From Actinomadura sp. KC216 (GTDB lineage Bacteria > Actinomycetota > Actinomycetes > Streptosporangiales > Streptosporangiaceae), in NCBI RefSeq assembly GCF_004348535.1, contig NZ_SMJX01000011.1, positions 1 to 59,428 on the forward strand: a stretch of 59,428 bases of DNA, given 5' to 3'. Each line of letters starts with the position of its first letter. Position 1 is the stretch's first letter. The position numbers were made by a program, and so were the translations under genes. This document shows, in pieces, positions 38,624 to 44,844 of this stretch. The notes beneath the pieces were generated by a model. That model did not search any database, was not told the origin of the DNA, and was given only the letters and a program-made list of their open reading frames with translations.

Positions 38624-38696
38624 TAGGCTCGGAGGGACTCGAACCCTCACTACACGGTTTCTAAGACCGCTCTCTCTACCATTGGAGTACGAGCCT
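38624..38696 (-). tRNA. tRNA-Leu(TAG) with class I variable loop
   Basis: 73 nt; acceptor AGGCTCG/CGAGCCT, T8-A9, anticodon loop CTTAGAA in GCGGT/ACCGT, T-loop TTCGAGT, discriminator A. The variable loop is only GTAGT. Bacterial tRNA-Leu normally has a long variable arm, so this is an atypical shape for its anticodon. Reads CTA, and CTN if U34 superwobbles. Confidence 0.85.
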
Positions 38697-38707
38697 AAGA
38701 AAATATG

Positions 38708-38800
38708 GGGTTGGTGGATTCGAACCACCTCGCGTACCGCAGAGCCAGCCGCTTTCCCATGTGTCCGCGTCCGGACGCCCCGCCCGCCGTCGCGGGCTTT
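38708..38800 (-). other. tRNA-like remnant with a T-arm but no matching 5' half
   Basis: On the minus strand a perfect T-arm (GGTGG-TTCGAAT-CCACC) leads into AACCCCA, but no upstream TGGGGTT partner exists and no anticodon arm can be found. A D-arm-like GCGG-CTGGCT-CTGC and an ATGGG/CCCAT closing helix are possible. Upstream lies a GCCCGC/GCGGGC hairpin. Probably a decayed or truncated tRNA. Confidence 0.4.
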
Positions 38801-38801
38801 G

Positions 38802-38875
38802 CTGACCATGCAGGACTCGAACCTGCACCACCGGGATTAACAGTCCCGCGCACTACCTAGTTATGCTAATGGCCA
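38802..38875 (-). tRNA. tRNA-Asn(GTT)
   Basis: 74 nt; acceptor TGGCCAT/ATGGTCA, anticodon loop CTGTTAA in CGGGA/TCCCG, T-loop TTCGAGT, discriminator G. Reads AAC and AAT. Confidence 0.9.
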
Positions 38876-38886
38876 TTGAAGAGAAA

Positions 38887-38913
38887 ATGAGGGGGCGCTA
38901 GCTTCCCCCTCAT
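38887..38913 (-). terminator. Terminator-like hairpin inside the tRNA array
   Basis: Nine-bp stem (38887-38895 with 38905-38913) followed on the minus strand by TTTTCTC. It lies between tRNA-Lys and tRNA-Asn; may be a terminator or a processing signal. Confidence 0.6.
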
Positions 38914-38920
38914 CATGATG

Positions 38921-38993
38921 TAGGTCCACCAGGATTCGAACCTGGACAACTCCGGGTAAGAGCCGGATGCACTGGCCGTTATGCTATAGACCC
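38921..38993 (-). tRNA. tRNA-Lys(CTT)
   Basis: 73 nt; acceptor GGGTCTA/TGGACCT, anticodon loop CTCTTAC in TCCGG/CCGGA, T-loop TTCGAAT, discriminator A. Reads AAG. Confidence 0.9.
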
Positions 38994-39049
38994 ATGACGT
39001 AGGCTGTACCGTGCTACGCCCCACGGGAGGGGATTTACAGAACCCTCAG

Positions 39050-39122
39050 TGTGACTCCCAGGAATCGAACCTGAGACCTGCCGGGCTTCAACCGGCCGCT
39101 CTTCCAACTGAGCTAGAGCCAC
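39050..39122 (-). tRNA. tRNA-Phe(GAA)
   Basis: 73 nt; acceptor GTGGCTC/GAGTCAC, anticodon loop TTGAAGC in GCCGG/CCGGC, T-loop TTCGATT, discriminator A. Reads TTC and TTT. Confidence 0.9.
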
Positions 39123-39126
39123 ATGG

Positions 39127-39198
39127 AAGCGCCAACGAGATTCGAACTCGTATGAAGCAGGGTTGCAATCTGCTGCCTCACCATTCAGCCATGGCGCT
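39127..39198 (-). tRNA. tRNA-Cys(GCA)
   Basis: 72 nt; acceptor AGCGCCA/TGGCGCT, anticodon loop TTGCAAC with an A-C mismatch next to the loop, T-loop TTCGAAT. Discriminator T agrees with Cys identity. Confidence 0.88.
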
Positions 39199-39202
39199 TC
39201 GG

Positions 39203-39277
39203 CGATCCGTACCGGATTCGAACCGGCAACCTTCGGCGTGACAAGCCGATGCTCTAACCTGATTGAGCTAACAGACC
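39203..39277 (-). tRNA. tRNA-Asp(GTC)
   Basis: 75 nt; acceptor GGTCTGT/ACGGATC, anticodon loop TTGTCAC in TCGGC/GCCGA, T-loop TTCGAAT, discriminator G as usual for Asp. Confidence 0.9.
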
Positions 39278-39282
39278 GAGAG

Positions 39283-39354
39283 TACCCGTTCCAGGATTCG
39301 AACCCGGATTCCGAGGTTCGTAGCCTCGTGCTCTATCCGTTGAACTAAACGGGC
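39283..39354 (-). tRNA. tRNA-Arg(ACG)
   Basis: 72 nt; acceptor GCCCGTT/AACGGGT, anticodon loop CTACGAA in CGAGG/CCTCG, T-loop TTCGAAT, discriminator A. A34 would be edited to inosine to read CGT, CGC and CGA. Confidence 0.9.
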
Positions 39355-39357
39355 ATA

Positions 39358-39401
39358 GAGCAGGCGGAGCCTGCTCCAAGAGGGGACAACCTACGTTGTC
39401 C
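39358..39401 (-). other. Two spacer hairpins between tRNAs
   Basis: AGCAGGC-GGA-GCCTGCT and GGGACAAC..GTTGTCCC stand between tRNA-His and tRNA-Arg. A third hairpin with the same GGA loop (AGCACGGC-GGA-GCCGTGCT) lies at 39557-39575. They may guide processing of the tRNA transcript. Confidence 0.5.
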
Positions 39402-39406
39402 CTGAG

Positions 39407-39479
39407 GGTGACCAGAGGGAGTTGAACCCTCGCCTACAGGATCACAACCTGTCGTGCAAACCCTTTACACCTTGGCCAC
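39407..39479 (-). tRNA. tRNA-His(GTG)
   Basis: 73 nt; acceptor GTGGCCA/TGGTCAC, anticodon loop TTGTGAT in ACAGG/CCTGT, T-loop TTCAACT, discriminator C as expected. The base before the 5' end is T, so the His-specific extra G is not encoded in the usual way. Confidence 0.88.
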
Positions 39480-39481
39480 AG

Positions 39482-39553
39482 TAGATCCTCTTGGATTCGA
39501 ACCAAGGCCAACCTGTTTGTAGGACAGGCGCTCTTCCGCTGAGCTAAGGATCC
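39482..39553 (-). tRNA. tRNA-Val(TAC) with C33
   Basis: 72 nt; acceptor GGATCCT/AGGATCT, anticodon stem CCTGT/ACAGG with loop CCTACAA, T-loop TTCGAAT, discriminator A. Position 33, nearly always U, is C here. Reads GTA and possibly GTN. Confidence 0.88.
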
Positions 39554-39579
39554 ATAAGCACGGCGGAGCCGTGCTGACG

Positions 39580-39652
39580 TCGCGGACGCCTGGAGTTGCA
39601 CCAGGGGCCTTCGGGTTATGAGCCCGCTGCTCTACTACTGAGCTACGCCGCG
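39580..39652 (-). tRNA. tRNA-Met(CAT), initiator-like anticodon stem, bulged acceptor
   Basis: 73 nt; anticodon loop CTCATAA in CGGG/CCCG, giving the three G-C pairs typical of initiator tRNA. The acceptor CGCGGCG pairs with CG-T-CCGCG, leaving a one-base T bulge; C1 is paired, unlike normal initiators. The T-loop is TGCAACT, with G instead of the usual second T. Could also be an Ile tRNA needing lysidine. Confidence 0.75.
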
Positions 39653-39710
39653 TAGTGGCTTTTGACCGGAGCCTCCAACCGGAACGATTCTTATGGCGTC
39701 GATCTACCCG

Positions 39711-39783
39711 TATACCCAGAGGGATTCGAACCCCCACCCCCGTGGTCCCAAACCACGTGCTCTAGCCATTAAGCTACGGGTAT
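39711..39783 (-). tRNA. tRNA-Pro(TGG)
   Basis: 73 nt; acceptor ATACCCG/TGGGTAT, anticodon loop TTTGGGA in CGTGG/CCACG, T-loop TTCGAAT, discriminator A. U34 could read all CCN codons. Confidence 0.9.
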
Positions 39784-39789
39784 ATGTTT

Positions 39790-39841
39790 GTGGGCTGGTG
39801 AGTCTGTCAAGTACTCACACTTAGCTGTGAACAGAGCCCAC
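39790..39841 (-). other. tRNA-like element lacking a T-arm
   Basis: GTGGGCT pairs perfectly with AGCCCAC over 7 bp, enclosing GTGAGT/ACTCAC with the loop ACTTGACAG and a short linker. It is 52 nt, has no TTC loop and sits between true tRNAs. It may be a degenerate tRNA or a spacer structure. Another such closed element (GCACTCT/AGAGTGT, 53 nt) is at 37733-37785. Confidence 0.35.
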
Positions 39842-39926
39842 TGAAATCCGGACCTCACATGCTGACGGAGTCAGCAGGCTTGAACCTGCAAGCTCCGCTT
39901 GCATGTAAGGGAACGGATGGTTTAAG

Positions 39927-39999
39927 CACGACGGGTAGGACTCGAACCTACACACACTGGTTTTGGAGACCAGCGCTCTTCCAATTGAGCTACCGACGC
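39927..39999 (-). tRNA. tRNA-Trp(CCA)
   Basis: 73 nt; acceptor GCGTCGG/CCGTCGT with one T-T mismatch, anticodon loop CTCCAAA in CTGGT/ACCAG, T-loop TTCGAGT, discriminator G as for Trp. Confidence 0.9.
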
Positions 40000-40000
40000 A

Positions 40001-40083
40001 TGGTGCGCAGGGTAGGAGTCGAACCTACACAGCCAAGGGCGCCTGGTTTACAGCCAGGGCGACTCGCCAATGTCCGCCTACGC
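40001..40083 (-). tRNA. tRNA-Tyr(GTA)
   Basis: 80 nt plus an encoded CCA (40001-40003), with the long variable arm of bacterial tRNA-Tyr. Acceptor GCGTAGG/CCTGCGC, anticodon loop CTGTAAA in CCTGG/CCAGG, T-loop TTCGACT, discriminator A. It is the first tRNA transcribed. The other tRNAs whose 3' flank I noted as lacking CCA need CCA addition. Confidence 0.9.
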
Positions 40084-40229
40084 ATGTTCCCTCCACTCTT
40101 GGCAGGCCGTCTGAGAGACCCTCAACCGCGTTACGGAGGGGCTTGGTGGGGGCGCCAGGCGGGAGAGGGGACCTGGCGCCCCAAGGCCGGGGGAGCGGCT
40201 CAGAGAGCGCTCAACCGCGACCAGGTCTG

Positions 40230-40391
40230 TCACGCTTCGATCCACACGACGGGGCCGGAGGAGAACTTCCCAACGCGGACTTCGTCTACGTCTCCCATCT
40301 CGACTTCGCCGTACCCCATGTACTCCAGGACCTGGACCGGAAGGTCCTGTGGGACCTCCTGAAGCTTCTCGATCAGCTCCGCTACCGTCAT
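40230..40391 (-). CDS. Small acidic protein
   Basis: 53 aa from ATG 40391 with GGGAGAG upstream, overlapping the HNH stop. Starts MTVAELIEKLQEVPQDLPVQ, a pattern common in short actinophage proteins (TVAELIE-x-L-x-x-x-P-x-D-x-PV). Function unknown. The 146 bases between it and the first tRNA hold no gene. Confidence 0.65.
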   Translation of the reverse strand: MTVAELIEKLQEVPQDLPVQVLEYMGYGEVEMGDVDEVRVGKFSSGPVVWIEA

Positions 40392-40738
40392 CGGCTCTCC
40401 CTCGATCGCTGGAGGCCCCTCCGGGCCTCCTCCTGTGTCTTCTTCCGACTGTCGTCGGGGCAGAGGGTCTGAAGGTTGTTCTTCGACCATCGGCCCTTCT
40501 CCGCAACCGGGTTGATGTGATCAACGATGTTGCCAGGCCGCCCACACTTGACGCAGCGGCCCTTGTCCCTCCGGAGCACATCGCGACGGAGGCTCTCCCA
40601 GTTCCCCGGCCTGGCGGCCTGCCACCGGCCCTTGGCGTTGGCGCCCTTGGTGAAGGGCGCCGGCCTGTGCTCGTCGCAGTGGCTACCCCGAGTAGCCACC
40701 TTCCGGCAGTCGAGGCAGAGCCGCGGGGCTCTGGGCAT
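40388..40738 (-). CDS. HNH endonuclease, packaging type
   Basis: 116 aa, ATG behind GGAGGGG. Four Cys in the N-terminal part (LCLDCRK, CDEHR) and the HNH core CVKCGRPGNIVDHINPVA with NNLQTLC. Proteins like this are encoded next to terminase in many siphoviruses and are needed for DNA packaging or cos cleavage. Here the tRNA array separates it from terminase by 3 kb, on the same strand. Confidence 0.85.
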   Translation of the reverse strand: MPRAPRLCLDCRKVATRGSHCDEHRPAPFTKGANAKGRWQAARPGNWESLRRDVLRRDKGRCVKCGRPGNIVDHINPVAEKGRWSKNNLQTLCPDDSRKKTQEEARRGLQRSRESR

Positions 40739-40747
40739 CAGCCCCTC

Positions 40748-40759
40748 CGGATGAAAGAA
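40748..40759 (-). promoter_or_regulatory. TTCTTTCATCCG motif, copy 4
   Basis: Minus strand, ending 10 bases before the HNH ATG, just 5' of GGAGGGG. Twelve bases identical to copies 1, 2 and 5. Confidence 0.55.
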
Positions 40760-40768
40760 GTTTCTCTA

Positions 40769-40858
40769 AGAGCCACCGAAGGTGGCTCTCTTAAGAGAGA
40801 CAGCCCTTTAGGGGCTGTCTCTAAGTAAGTAGTTAGTAGCAACCCCTTAGGGGTTGCT
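40769..40858. terminator. Three tandem hairpins at the head of the leftward operon
   Basis: AGAGCCACC-GAA-GGTGGCTCT (40769-40789), an 11-bp stem at 40796-40822, and AGCAACCCC-TTA-GGGGTTGCT (40838-40858). They lie in the 750-bp divergent region, in the probable leader of the late operon. They may form an attenuator or insulate the two divergent units. No U-runs. Confidence 0.65.
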
Positions 40859-40954
40859 TAACCAGTTGGGTCGTCGGTCGTTCGGGACTTCGTCCCTCTC
40901 TCCCTCCTCCCAGGGAGAGTGATGTGCCTCAGGAGGCCGAAGCGTGGCACCGAG

Positions 40955-41050
40955 CCAGTGTGACCTTTGTCACAGGACCGGAGGTCAGACCTTATGTGGC
41001 CACTGTGACCTGGGCCATGTCACCTCACAGCGGCCGAGTAGGCACGGAAG
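40955..41050. promoter_or_regulatory. Divergent control region with TGTGAC inverted repeats
   Basis: TGTGAC..GTCACA at 40959-40974 and GTGAC..GTCAC around 41004-41023, related to the TGTGACA motifs near the integrase. The rest of 40860-41390 has GC-rich sequence and GTGACAG words but no gene and no -10/-35 pair that I would call. Confidence 0.4.
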
Positions 41051-41390
41051 GTAACTGTTCACACACTGTGATCGCTCGGAGTGCGATTCCAGATTGAACG
41101 ATCAACCGTCGAGACCTGCGCAAATGTCGGGGACGCGACGGTTGTGGCCGAGGTTTACTTGCGTTTCGGTCAAGACTCGACCAAGAGGTCAAGCCGCCGA
41201 CCTCCCCGTTGTCCGGTTCGCGGAGATGTGCATACAGTGACAGCCGCCACGGAGGGTGAATGCAAGTGCAGGGGGGTGGTCGGAAGGGTTTCAGTGACAG
41301 TGCGTGTCCAAGGTGGTGACAGTCCGTTCACCAACTGGGGTCTGACCTGGGGGATCTCCCGAAAAACGGGGACAGGGTGAGAGCGGCAAG

Positions 41391-41420
41391 TTACAGCAGC
41401 TTGATAGCAGTGTGTTAGCG
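41391..41420 (+). promoter_or_regulatory. Tandem TAGCA regulatory site, copy B
   Basis: AGCA at 41395-41398, AGCA at 41406-41409 and AGC at 41417-41419 with exact 11-bp phasing (ACAGCAG, ATAGCAG, TTAGCGT). It precedes the first gene of the replication operon. Confidence 0.6.
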
Positions 41421-41486
41421 TCAGCCTGCCAAGGGCCCATCGGGCCCAGACCAGCTCTGACCCCCACAAGCGAGGTGTGCTTCCCC

Positions 41487-41963
41487 ATGGCCCGACCTAG
41501 GAAGGTAGAAGACGAAGTACTCGTCCAAATGGTCCTGGACGAGATCCCTTACGCCGAAATCGCGAGTGAGGTCGGCGTGACGATCTCTGGCGTGAATCAG
41601 AGAGTTCGCCAACTACGGCGAGCGGGCAAGCTCCCGCCCGTGAAGTACGTGGACCATAAATGGGCGATTCCGTGGACCATCGCCACTGAGCACCAGAAGA
41701 ACCGGGTTGCGATGTATCTACGGTGGCTTTCCAGGACGGCCCAGGGCGATGAAATCCTCCAGGAGAATCGCAACACTGCGCTTAGGTGGGCCCAGACGCT
41801 AGTAGACGAGAATCGCGACGTCGATTATGACCGAGACGCGCCACCAAACGATCTGAGCAAGCAGGGGGGATTCTTCCTCAGGGAGGCAGACCCTGAGAAT
41901 TGGCACCTGAAGATGGTTTTGGACAAGGCCAAGGCAGGTGTCCTCAAGAACAAGAAGCGCTGA
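41487..41963 (+). CDS. HTH DNA-binding protein heading the replication operon
   Basis: 158 aa from ATG 41487, GAGGTG upstream. Residues about 8-50 are a helix-turn-helix of the response-regulator/sigma-4 type (IPYAEIASEVGVTISGVNQR), followed by a basic linker and a helical C-terminus. As the first gene behind a TAGCA site it is a candidate regulator of that circuit, or an origin-binding protein. Confidence 0.7.
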   Translation: MARPRKVEDEVLVQMVLDEIPYAEIASEVGVTISGVNQRVRQLRRAGKLPPVKYVDHKWAIPWTIATEHQKNRVAMYLRWLSRTAQGDEILQENRNTALRWAQTLVDENRDVDYDRDAPPNDLSKQGGFFLREADPENWHLKMVLDKAKAGVLKNKKR

Positions 41964-42003
41964 CGCCGAGGTCAGCTCTTTGGCCCCGCATACAGGAGAG
42001 TGT

Positions 42004-42258
42004 ATGTCCGTGACGTCTGTAGGCTACGCCGGCCCGAAAGAGCCACAGGCACCCGTGGGAGAGGCGGTCGAGCTTCACGAGGGAATGACGGTGCAGGACT
42101 ACGAGGACGGAACGCTGGTGGAAATCTCCGCACCAATCGGTGCTCCTGTGGTTGTTCACCCGATCCCGGAGGGCGGGGTCTGGGCGCAGTCGTTCGAGCA
42201 CCGTGGCGTGTGCTACGTCGCCATCTGGTATCCGGATCAACATCTCGGATTCAACTGA
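42004..42258 (+). CDS. Hypothetical protein
   Basis: 84 aa, ATG behind CAGGAGAG. Beta-rich (LVEISAPIGAPVVVHPIPEGG), acidic, no membrane segment. No known family. Confidence 0.65.
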   Translation: MSVTSVGYAGPKEPQAPVGEAVELHEGMTVQDYEDGTLVEISAPIGAPVVVHPIPEGGVWAQSFEHRGVCYVAIWYPDQHLGFN

Positions 42259-42268
42259 AAGGAGCAGT

Positions 42269-43057
42269 ATGACGGAGGGAAAGCGGCGATATTCCCCCTC
42301 CAGACTCCAGACATACACAACCTGCGGTCACGCGTACTACCTGGAGAAGTTCGTCCGGGAACCGCAACGGCAAGCAGTTTGGTTCATCCAAGGAACGGCC
42401 GTTCACAGCGCCATCGAGGCGTACGAGCGGTCGTTCCGCATGTCGGCCCCCGAAATGCCCCTAGAGGTCTTTGAGGCGACGTGGCACCTGGAGATGGAGA
42501 AGGCGTACAAGGAGCAGCCCGACGAGTCCATGTGGATGGTCGGTGGCCGTAGGAAGCTCTCTACGGACCGTGAGAAGCGCTTCGAGATGGGGCGCAACCA
42601 AGTACTCGACTACATCGGGTACCACGCCCCAGACGGCCGTATGAGGCCCGCTGAGATCGTTCCGGGCGAACCGGCCGTCGAGGTCGGGTTCGAGCTGGAC
42701 TTCGGTGAGTTCCTTTGCATCGGCTACATCGACATGGTTGTCGAGGATCAAGAGACCGGCCTCTGGTTTCCAGAGGACTGGAAGACAGGCTCGAAGCTGC
42801 CAGTCGATCCCTTCCAGATCGGGACGTACGGCATCGCCCTCAAGGAGCTGACGGGACAGGAAGTCCCGTGGGGTGGTTACTGGGACTGCCGGAACAACGA
42901 GCTGGTGACCAAGGACCTGACGCCCTACACGAAGGACGTTGTTGGGAACTGGTACCGCCAGTTCCACGAGGGGATCAAGGCGGGTGTGTTCCTGCCCAAT
43001 CCGGGCGACGCGTGCTTCACCTGCACGGTGAAGCCGACTTGCGTCTACGCCGCGTAG
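42269..43057 (+). CDS. Cas4/RecB-like PD-(D/E)XK exonuclease
   Basis: 262 aa from ATG 42269, AAAGGAG upstream. YSPSRLQTYTTCGHAYYLEK and FIQGTAVHSAIEAYE are the N-terminal motifs; GYIDMVV and DWKTGSK carry the catalytic Asp, Asp and Lys of the nuclease; a C-terminal CFTCTVKPTCVY with the early Cys18 probably binds an iron-sulfur cluster. Such nucleases process DNA ends in phage recombination and replication. It ends just before a TAGCA site. Confidence 0.85.
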   Translation: MTEGKRRYSPSRLQTYTTCGHAYYLEKFVREPQRQAVWFIQGTAVHSAIEAYERSFRMSAPEMPLEVFEATWHLEMEKAYKEQPDESMWMVGGRRKLSTDREKRFEMGRNQVLDYIGYHAPDGRMRPAEIVPGEPAVEVGFELDFGEFLCIGYIDMVVEDQETGLWFPEDWKTGSKLPVDPFQIGTYGIALKELTGQEVPWGGYWDCRNNELVTKDLTPYTKDVVGNWYRQFHEGIKAGVFLPNPGDACFTCTVKPTCVYAA

Positions 43058-43063
43058 GTCTCT

Positions 43064-43095
43064 CTTTTTTGACTCATTACAGCACATCGTTAGCA
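43064..43095 (+). promoter_or_regulatory. Tandem TAGCA regulatory site, copy C
   Basis: T-run at 43065-43070, then AGCA at 43081-43084 and 43092-43095, 11 bp apart. A TTGACT at 43069-43074 could be a -35 element. It precedes the DnaB-like gene by 18 bases. Confidence 0.65.
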
Positions 43096-43112
43096 CAGTG
43101 AGAGGAGGTGCT

Positions 43113-43925
43113 TTGAGTCTCTCTAGTTTGGATGCAGCCCTCCGGACTAACAGGGAATCCGGTCAACCTTTGCCTTCGGTGTGGCAGTCCCTCACGGACG
43201 CGACGGCCGTCTTCCGTAGGCCCCAGCTCGTGGTCATCGCTTCGGCCCCTGGCGTGGGTAAGAGCGCCCTGGCGCTCAACCTGGCCGTCCGTTCGGGTTC
43301 GAGCTGCATCTACTTCAGTGCGGACTCGGGGCCTGGCACGCAGCTCGTCCGGACGGTTTCCATCCTCACCGGCCGGGAGACCGGTGTAGTTCAGAAGGCC
43401 ATGGAATCCGGCTATCCGTTCACGGAGGAGCTGCGGCCTGTCCGCAACATCTGGTGGGAGTTCGACGCAGGCCCGAGCTTGGACCTGATTGACCGATCCG
43501 TGACAGCGCACGGCTATCTCGGGGCCTACCCCGACATGACGATAATCGACAACTTGATGAACGTCGATGCCGAAGGCGAATCCGAGGCGAAGGCCCACAA
43601 GGACACTCTTCTGTTCGGGCTTGAACTAGCCCGAAGTCGGAACATGTGCGTGATAGTCCTGGCCCACCTTATTGGTGAATACGAGGACGGGATCACACCC
43701 CCGCCACTGTCGGCGCTGATGAACAAGATCGGGAAGATTCCCGAAATGGTCCTCACTCTCTACAACCTGGAAAACCCGCTCGGTGGTAGCGAACTGGGAG
43801 TGGCCATCGTCAAGAACCGCGATGGAATCGCGGATGCAGCGGCCCGATATGGCGTCAGCCTTCGCAAAGACCTTTCCCGAATGACCATTGAGGATCTCAA
43901 CAACGGAGGGTTGATCGCAGCATGA
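43113..43925 (+). CDS. DnaB-like replicative helicase / RecA-fold ATPase
   Basis: 270 aa from TTG 43113 after GAGGAGG. Walker A ASAPGVGKSALA near residue 48 and Walker B MTIIDNLMNV near 150, with LAHL following, are typical of DnaB C-terminal domains. It lacks the DnaB N-terminal domain and is shorter than cellular DnaB. Likely unwinds DNA at the phage fork with the split primase encoded 1.3 kb downstream. Confidence 0.82.
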   Translation: MSLSSLDAALRTNRESGQPLPSVWQSLTDATAVFRRPQLVVIASAPGVGKSALALNLAVRSGSSCIYFSADSGPGTQLVRTVSILTGRETGVVQKAMESGYPFTEELRPVRNIWWEFDAGPSLDLIDRSVTAHGYLGAYPDMTIIDNLMNVDAEGESEAKAHKDTLLFGLELARSRNMCVIVLAHLIGEYEDGITPPPLSALMNKIGKIPEMVLTLYNLENPLGGSELGVAIVKNRDGIADAAARYGVSLRKDLSRMTIEDLNNGGLIAA

Positions 43926-44062
43926 TAAAGCGACGTGATGACGGCCGTGGCCTCTACATCGAGGTTGGACCGGTGTTCCTGGTTTTCAACGGGTGGGTTT
44001 ATGGGTTCCAGCTTGGAATCTGGCGACTGCTCGACATTGCGATTTGGGAAAAGAGGGTCTGA
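43922..44062 (+). CDS. Small hypothetical protein
   Basis: 46 aa, ATGA overlap with the helicase gene and one-base overlap with the next. Hydrophobic aromatic centre (VFLVFNGWVYGFQLGIWRLL), possibly membrane-associated. Confidence 0.55.
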   Translation: MIKRRDDGRGLYIEVGPVFLVFNGWVYGFQLGIWRLLDIAIWEKRV

Positions 44063-44226
44063 TGTGTTGCAACCTGGATGAAGTGCCCGAGATCTTCTTC
44101 GTAGATGAAGAGGGGGATCGCGTTTACTCGGGGGAGTTCGCCATCCTCAGTGTGAACCTGGGTCACTGGGTGTTTGATCGGGACGACATCACGTTCATTG
44201 TCCGAAGGAAGGACGATGACACGTAA
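44062..44226 (+). CDS. Small hypothetical protein
   Basis: 54 aa, coupled start. Begins MCCNLDEVPEIFFVDEEG; acidic and beta-rich. No known family. Confidence 0.55.
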   Translation: MCCNLDEVPEIFFVDEEGDRVYSGEFAILSVNLGHWVFDRDDITFIVRRKDDDT

Positions 44227-44671
44227 GGGATACAGGCCATGCGCGAAGTGCGGCAGGAATAGAGCAGAAAGGTTCTTCACATCTAATCGCGGACGAATCT
44301 GCGAGACCTGCCGCAAGAAGACCCGATCGAAGGCGAGCCACGAAGCCAGGGTCACAGCGACCTACGGCCTGCTGGCCGGAGAGTACGACCAGCTCTTCAA
44401 GGCCCAGGGCGGCGTCTGTGCGGGCTGCCTACAGCCTCGCACACAACGGTTGTCGGTAGACCACGACCACAAGTCACAGCTCGTTAGAGGGCTTCTCTGC
44501 CGCCGCTGCAACGGACACGTCCTGCCGTACTCGAAGGACTCACCTGAGACCCTTCGCCGGCTGGCTGACTACTTGGAGAACCCGCCTGCGCTTCGCATTC
44601 TCGGCAAGCGCTATTACCAGGGCGAGGACAAGTCCAAGCGAAAGAGGAAAAAGCGAAATGTCGTACGTTGA
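44216..44671 (+). CDS. Recombination endonuclease VII
   Basis: 151 aa from ATG 44216, overlapping the previous gene. Four Cys of a zinc site (CAKC, CETC), then the endonuclease VII core VCAGCLQPRTQRLSVDHDHKS and LVRGLLCRRCNG. The family resolves Holliday junctions and branched DNA before packaging. The C-terminus is Lys/Arg-rich. Confidence 0.9.
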   Translation: MTRKGYRPCAKCGRNRAERFFTSNRGRICETCRKKTRSKASHEARVTATYGLLAGEYDQLFKAQGGVCAGCLQPRTQRLSVDHDHKSQLVRGLLCRRCNGHVLPYSKDSPETLRRLADYLENPPALRILGKRYYQGEDKSKRKRKKRNVVR

Positions 44672-44843
44672 CCTGAACGTCGAGATCGATACAGAGGACC
44701 TGGCTCGGGAGTTGGCCTGGGGCGAGAGCCACGAGTCGTTGATCGATTTCGTCCTGGGGTTGGACCTTCGGGTTGGTGACTCCAGCTTCACCAAGAACCT
44801 GATCGCAGAGCTGGAGAAGTCCATCGAGGACGAGGGGGTCTGA
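44658..44843 (+). CDS. Small acidic protein, paralogue pair member
   Basis: 61 aa, ATG inside the end of the endonuclease gene. Pattern V-x-L-NVEIDTEDLAREL, and an acidic helical C-terminus, similar to the product of the next gene. Function unknown. Confidence 0.6.
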   Translation: MSYVDLNVEIDTEDLARELAWGESHESLIDFVLGLDLRVGDSSFTKNLIAELEKSIEDEGV

Positions 44844-44844
44844 A

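Noticed and set aside
37336..40083. CRISPR-like regular repeats in the tRNA array
   Set aside because: The repeated TTCGAA words are T-arms of tRNAs; spacing follows tRNA length, and no cas genes are present.
39859..40472. Overlapping plus-strand ORFs of 167-169 codons at the end of the tRNA array
   Set aside because: They run through tRNA-Trp and tRNA-Tyr antisense and across two real minus genes, without family features.
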